Position numbers and translations under genes: made by a program
Part shown: piece after piece, positions 6,155 to 9,472 of the stretch
Numbering within the stretch: position 1 is the first letter of the stretch
Layout: each line of letters opens with the position of its first letter
Notes under the pieces: generated by a model
What the model saw: the letters and a program-made list of their open reading frames with translations, nothing else
Databases searched by the model: none
What the model was told of the DNA's origin: nothing
Assembly: GCA_002368715.1 (NCBI GenBank)
Contig: DFEO01000041.1
Span: 1 to 9,472, forward strand
DNA from: Ruminococcus sp. UBA3800
Lineage (GTDB): Bacteria > Bacillota > Clostridia > Oscillospirales > Ruminococcaceae
Direction: 5' to 3'
DNA length: 9,472 bases

Positions 6155-7519
6155 ATGAAAAAAGTAACTAACAAGGTCCTCTGGCAGTTCGCTGTCGGAC
6201 AGCTGGGCTGGTCAATGCTTTCAGGCATCGTTTCAAACTGGCTGGTATTCTTTTATATGCCCGCAGATACAGAGCTGAAAGCCGGTCAGAAGCTTTTTAT
6301 CACTCAGGGGAGCATCTTCCTGGGGCTGACTGTGATAGGCATAATCACTGCTGTCGGCAGGCTCTTTGATGCGGTCACAGACCCCTATATCGCATCAAAG
6401 TCAGACCGCTGCAAGCACAAGGACGGAAGGCGGATCCCCTTTATGAGAGCTATCGCTGTTCCCTTTGCAGCCGTCACCGTGCTTATCTTTGTATCGCCTG
6501 TGGGCAAGGTGTCCTGGTTCAATAACCTGACGCTGCTGGTGACGCTGCTTTTGTTCTATCTGTTTATGACTATCTACTGCACACCATATAATGCACTGCT
6601 GCCCGAGCTGGGAAAAGAGCCGAAGGACAGGATAAACGTTTCGACATATATCTCGGTCACTTTTTTCCTTGGAAGCGCCTTTTCTTACCTTGTGCCAAAT
6701 ATCGCAGGCTTTTTCAAGGACAGCCTCGGCTATGCAAATTCTTTCAGGCTCACCGTGGGCATCCTTGCGGGGGTCGCTGCTGTCTGTATGCTTGTGCCTG
6801 TGTTCACTATTAAGGAAACGGACTATGTTGACACAACGCCCTCTGAGACACCGGCTTTCAAGTCGCTGGCAAAGACATTTTCAAACAAGGAGTTTCGCAA
6901 GTTCGTTTATTCCGATATCTTCTACTGGGTTGCGCTGACAATGTTCCAGACAGGTCTTTCTTTCTATGTGACCGAGCTTATCGGGCTCGGTGCCGACAAG
7001 ACCTTTATCCTTTTTGCTTCTATGACAGCTATGAGCCTTGTGTTCTATGTGCCGGTAAATATCTTTGCTAAAAAACTCGGAAAGAAAAAGCTCGTGATCT
7101 CGGCCTTTGTGTTTTTCAGTCTTGTGTTCCTGTTCACGGCCTTTGCAGGAAAGCTCGGGCTGCCGAAGATGGTAAACGGTATAGCCATAGCTGTGCTGGC
7201 GTCTATCCCTATGGCTGTGCTGGGGATCCTGCCGCAGGCTATCGTTGCGGACGTGGCTCAGGCTGACAGCATAAAGACAGGCGAGAGCCGTGAGGGTATG
7301 TTCTTTGCCGCAAGGACTTTCGCTATGAAAATGGGTCAGGCGCTGGCTATGGTGCTGTTCACCTCTATCAAGGGCATAGGCTCGGGCGGCTTCGGTCTTA
7401 GGATAACAGCTGCTGCGGCTGCTGTGCTGTGTCTTGCAGGAGGTCTTATACTCGGGCTTTACAACGAGAAGAAAGTGACGGGAGTTATCGCAGACGGAAG
7501 GAAGGAAAACAATGCTTGA
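6155..7519 (+). CDS. GPH-family (MelB-like) sugar:cation symporter
   Basis: A 454-residue inner-membrane transporter of the major facilitator superfamily, glycoside-pentoside-hexuronide:cation symporter family, with about twelve hydrophobic segments. The family signature is clear at GRLFDAVTDPYIASKSDR (68-85), followed by KHKDGRRIPF. D72 and D76 correspond by eye to the two cation/sugar-site aspartates (D55, D59) of Salmonella MelB. The loop before this motif is about ten residues longer than in MelB. By the same alignment, the sugar-binding D19 of MelB is a serine here (GWSM, 18-21), so melibiose itself need not be the substrate. AGGAGG (6141-6146) lies eight bases before ATG 6155. The gene follows tetR by 15 bases and overlaps the hydrolase gene by eight (ATGCTTGA), implying translational coupling. 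Likely role: uptake of the glycoside that the next gene cleaves. Confidence 0.9.
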   Translation: MKKVTNKVLWQFAVGQLGWSMLSGIVSNWLVFFYMPADTELKAGQKLFITQGSIFLGLTVIGIITAVGRLFDAVTDPYIASKSDRCKHKDGRRIPFMRAIAVPFAAVTVLIFVSPVGKVSWFNNLTLLVTLLLFYLFMTIYCTPYNALLPELGKEPKDRINVSTYISVTFFLGSAFSYLVPNIAGFFKDSLGYANSFRLTVGILAGVAAVCMLVPVFTIKETDYVDTTPSETPAFKSLAKTFSNKEFRKFVYSDIFYWVALTMFQTGLSFYVTELIGLGADKTFILFASMTAMSLVFYVPVNIFAKKLGKKKLVISAFVFFSLVFLFTAFAGKLGLPKMVNGIAIAVLASIPMAVLGILPQAIVADVAQADSIKTGESREGMFFAARTFAMKMGQALAMVLFTSIKGIGSGGFGLRITAAAAAVLCLAGGLILGLYNEKKVTGVIADGRKENNA

Positions 7520-9152
7520 AAAAATATACGCCAGAATAAAAACAGGCGGCCGCACCTATGAGTTTGATAAAATGATAGACTGCGAGAGCTTCAGCGCAAG
7601 GATAAACACAGACAGCGAAAGACTGTCGCTTGACATAACGCCGAAGTGCGAGCTTAGCTTTGACGAGATAAAGGTCACCGGACACACCTGCGTGACGGAT
7701 GATGACAGGGTGTTTTTAAACGGCTACCAGTCCTGGACAGACAGCCGTGAGGCTCACCCGGAGGAGCACACAAGAGGTATAGACCACATACCTGCTCCTG
7801 TCGTCAGGAAATACGATTTTGACAAGTACGGAGATTATAACTTTGTAAATTACAAGAACAGGCACGGCCGCTTTCACGGCTGGACCTATGCCTATGTAAG
7901 AAGCGGCGAAAGGTATAGGCTGTTCGGATCACTGAGCGAGAAAAACGGCTTTACACTCATCCGCCTGAACACCGAAAAGGGAAAGCTGACATTCAGGCTC
8001 GAATGTGAGGGCGCTGTTTTCGGGGAGCCGTTTCGGGCGGTGGACATCTACATCGGCGAGGGCAGCGAGAACGAGGTGTTCGACCGCTGGTTCGAGCTTA
8101 TGGGGACAAAGCAGCCGAAGGCAAAGCCCGTCAGCGGTTATACCAGCTGGTACAGACACTATCAGGACATAAGCGAAAAGAAGCTTGAACACGACCTTGA
8201 AGCTATTCTCGCATCAGGCACAAAGCAGGACATTTTCCAGATAGACGACGGCTATCAGACAGCGGTAGGCGACTGGCTGAGCATAGACAAAAGCAAGTTC
8301 CCGAACGGACTCGGACCCATAAGCGAAAAGATACACAAAAGCGGTATGCTTTCGGGATTGTGGCTGGCACCCTTTGTGTGCGAGAAAAACAGCGACATCT
8401 ATAACAATAAAAAAAGCTGGCTGCTCCACGACAGCAGCGGTGACGAGGTGCCTGCCGGCTGCAACTGGAGCGGAAGCTTCGTTCTGGATATCTACAATGA
8501 CGAGGTCAGAGAGTATCTGAAGAAAGTGTTCAGGACGGTGCTGGATGACTGGGGCTTTGATATGGTCAAGCTTGACTTTCTGTATGCTGTGTGCGAGCTG
8601 CCGCAGCACGCAAGGTCAAGAGGGACCGTTATGTGTGAAGCGATGGAGTTTCTGCGTGAATGTGTGGGCGATAAGCTGATCCTCGGGTGCGGTGTGCCGC
8701 TGGGGGCGGCTTTCGGCAAGGTGGATTACTGCCGCATAGGCTGTGACGTAGGGCTGGACTGGAACGACAGCGCAGTTATGAGGCTGACCCACAGGGAGAG
8801 AGTGTCCACAAGGAACTCGATACACAACACTATTTTCCGCCGACAGCTAAACGGCAGAGCCTTTCTTAACGACCCTGACGTATATCTTCTGAGGGACGAA
8901 AACATCTCTCTCGCCCACTGTCAGAAGCAGGCACTGTCGGTTATCAATCACCTGTTCGGGAGCGTTTACTTCACCTCGGACGATGTGAGCGCCTACGGAG
9001 AACGTCAGAAGCGTATGCTTAAAACAGCAAGGCGCCTCACGAAAGCCGAGGACATCTGTGTCGACTACAACATCGGAAGAGTGACGATAGCGTTCGACGA
9101 CTGCGGCAAACGCCGGCACATAGTCCTGACGGACGACGGAAAGCTTGAATAG
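7512..9152 (+). CDS. Alpha-galactosidase, glycoside hydrolase family 36
   Basis: A cytoplasmic retaining glycosidase of 546 residues, close to the compact GH36 alpha-galactosidase of Thermotoga maritima (about 550). No signal peptide is present. Residues 1-200 form a beta-rich N-terminal domain (FLNGYQSW at 68-75, FHGWTYAYV at 121-129). The (beta/alpha)8 barrel follows, with GYTSWYRHYQDISE (209-222), IFQIDDGYQ (241-249), the nucleophile motif MVKLDFLYA (D355) and the probable acid/base D412 in RIGCDVGLDW. FLNDPDVYLLRD (451-462) is also typical. A short C-terminal domain ends the protein. It should release terminal alpha-galactose from imported oligosaccharides such as raffinose- or melibiose-type sugars; other alpha-linked galactosides are possible. 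The ATG lies within the end of the symporter gene, after a GGAAGGAAGGA site (7496-7506). It is the last gene of the operon. Confidence 0.9.
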   Translation: MLEKIYARIKTGGRTYEFDKMIDCESFSARINTDSERLSLDITPKCELSFDEIKVTGHTCVTDDDRVFLNGYQSWTDSREAHPEEHTRGIDHIPAPVVRKYDFDKYGDYNFVNYKNRHGRFHGWTYAYVRSGERYRLFGSLSEKNGFTLIRLNTEKGKLTFRLECEGAVFGEPFRAVDIYIGEGSENEVFDRWFELMGTKQPKAKPVSGYTSWYRHYQDISEKKLEHDLEAILASGTKQDIFQIDDGYQTAVGDWLSIDKSKFPNGLGPISEKIHKSGMLSGLWLAPFVCEKNSDIYNNKKSWLLHDSSGDEVPAGCNWSGSFVLDIYNDEVREYLKKVFRTVLDDWGFDMVKLDFLYAVCELPQHARSRGTVMCEAMEFLRECVGDKLILGCGVPLGAAFGKVDYCRIGCDVGLDWNDSAVMRLTHRERVSTRNSIHNTIFRRQLNGRAFLNDPDVYLLRDENISLAHCQKQALSVINHLFGSVYFTSDDVSAYGERQKRMLKTARRLTKAEDICVDYNIGRVTIAFDDCGKRRHIVLTDDGKLE

Positions 9153-9228
9153 AAAAAAGGGACGGCAAAAGGGCAAGTGCCACACAGAAGTTTTTGGGCT
9201 AACTAAATCAGACAATTAACAGCGGATC
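9153..9228. other. Operon tail, no gene seen
   Basis: This stretch lies between the alpha-galactosidase stop and the terminator stem. It begins A/G-rich and holds only a small GGCA-AGT-GCC hairpin near 9165-9175. No open frame with a ribosome binding site, promoter or clear repeat pair is visible. It would be transcribed as the 3' untranslated part of the operon. Confidence 0.5.
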
Positions 9229-9268
9229 AAAGCACCTCGATGGTTTCTACATCGGGGTGCTTTCTTTA
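9229..9268 (+). terminator. Intrinsic terminator of the alpha-galactoside operon
   Basis: Arms 9229-9242 and 9250-9263 pair over 14 positions with one T-G wobble around a seven-base loop (GTTTCTA). The right arm ends in TTT and is followed by CTTTATAAT, a broken U-tract. It is the first strong hairpin after the alpha-galactosidase stop and sits back to back with the terminator of the opposing gene. Confidence 0.85.
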
Positions 9269-9274
9269 TAATAA

Positions 9275-9314
9275 TGTAAAATGCGGCATACCCACACATG
9301 GCAGGTGTGCCGCA
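9275..9314 (-). terminator. Intrinsic terminator of the truncated leftward gene
   Basis: Arms 9282-9292 and 9304-9314 form an 11-position stem (one mismatch in the minus-strand RNA) with an 11-base loop. On the minus strand it is followed by TTTTACATT. It lies six bases beyond the stop codon at 9320-9322, so it serves the leftward gene entering from the right edge. Confidence 0.75.
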
Positions 9315-9319
9315 AGCTA

Positions 9320-9472
9320 TTATTTGCTTATCTTTTCTTTGAGCTTTTCTACAAGTTTTTCAAAGCGTTCGTTTCCCTTTAATGTTTCATACGGCTCATC
9401 ATTGGGGCTGGTCATATATTCATACAGATCATCATACTCCGTATTAATATCGTGTTTCAGTACATACTCACG
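9320..9472 (-). CDS. C-terminal end of an unrecognised protein, cut by the window edge
   Basis: An open frame enters from the right edge and runs 50 codons to a TAA at 9320-9322. The visible end is strongly charged: an acidic, tyrosine-rich part with INTEYDDLYEYMTSPNDEP, then a probable amphipathic helix ERFEKLVEKLKEKISK. I do not recognise it, and no domain can be assigned. Support for a real gene is the uninterrupted frame to the edge and the terminator directly behind the stop. Its codons (ATT, AAT, ACA, TTA) are more AT-rich than those of its neighbours, but the sample is too short to argue for transfer. The start and most of the protein lie outside the window. Confidence 0.65.
   Translation of the reverse strand, partial: REYVLKHDINTEYDDLYEYMTSPNDEPYETLKGNERFEKLVEKLKEKISK

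Noticed and set aside
6881..7555. Open frame of 224 codons on the minus strand.
   Set aside because: It lies opposite the symporter gene, whose GPH motifs are clear; the translation is rich in His, Ser and Arg with no recognisable domain.
9153..9228. Possible remnant of a mobile or repeated element after the alpha-galactosidase gene.
   Set aside because: No terminal inverted repeats, target duplication or second copy is present in the window; a search of the whole genome would be needed to support it.

Overview
The window looks like chromosome from a Gram-positive Clostridia bacterium, most likely a Ruminococcus-like member of the Oscillospiraceae. The reasons are a perfect CIRCE (HrcA) operator, strong AGGAGG-type ribosome binding sites, sigma-A promoters of TTGACA/TATAAT type, moderate GC with many AAG/GAC/CTT/AAA codons, and the GPH symporter plus GH36 pairing common in gut fibre degraders. 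The genus is an inference. I see no rRNA, tRNA, CRISPR array, insertion sequence or phage gene.

Layout. Positions 1-119 hold a strong leftward promoter for a gene beyond the left edge and an AT-rich inverted repeat behind the first gene. Positions 120-1719 are a leftward two-gene unit: a small membrane protein of unknown function (1150-1719), then a CPBP/CAAX-type intramembrane protease (120-1136). Positions 1720-1943 are a divergent control region. Its rightward half carries a sigma-A promoter overlapping a perfect CIRCE element in front of htpG (1944-3833), the bacterial Hsp90. A strong hairpin at 3856-3894 ends htpG and probably also the leftward gene that meets it, a GT-B-fold glycosyltransferase-like protein (3912-5360).

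Positions 5361-5497 separate that gene from a rightward operon: a TetR-family repressor (5498-6139), a GPH-family sugar:cation symporter (6155-7519) and a GH36 alpha-galactosidase (7512-9152, overlapping the symporter by 8 bases). The operon ends at a hairpin at 9229-9268. On the other strand, a hairpin at 9275-9314 ends a leftward gene of which only the last 50 codons (9320-9472) are present.

The main biological picture is a compact alpha-galactoside import-and-hydrolysis operon governed by its own TetR repressor. The most striking object is its control region, 5421-5497. It is a 77-bp element with two-fold symmetry. Two identical-consensus promoters (TTGACA-17-TAGACT) face each other, and each -10 box lies inside one of two nearly identical 17-bp palindromes. 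This suggests that the repressor controls the operon and the divergent glycosyltransferase-like gene together. The second notable point is that htpG is predicted to belong to the HrcA regulon. I see no clearly novel multi-gene system. All functional calls come from motif reading by eye.
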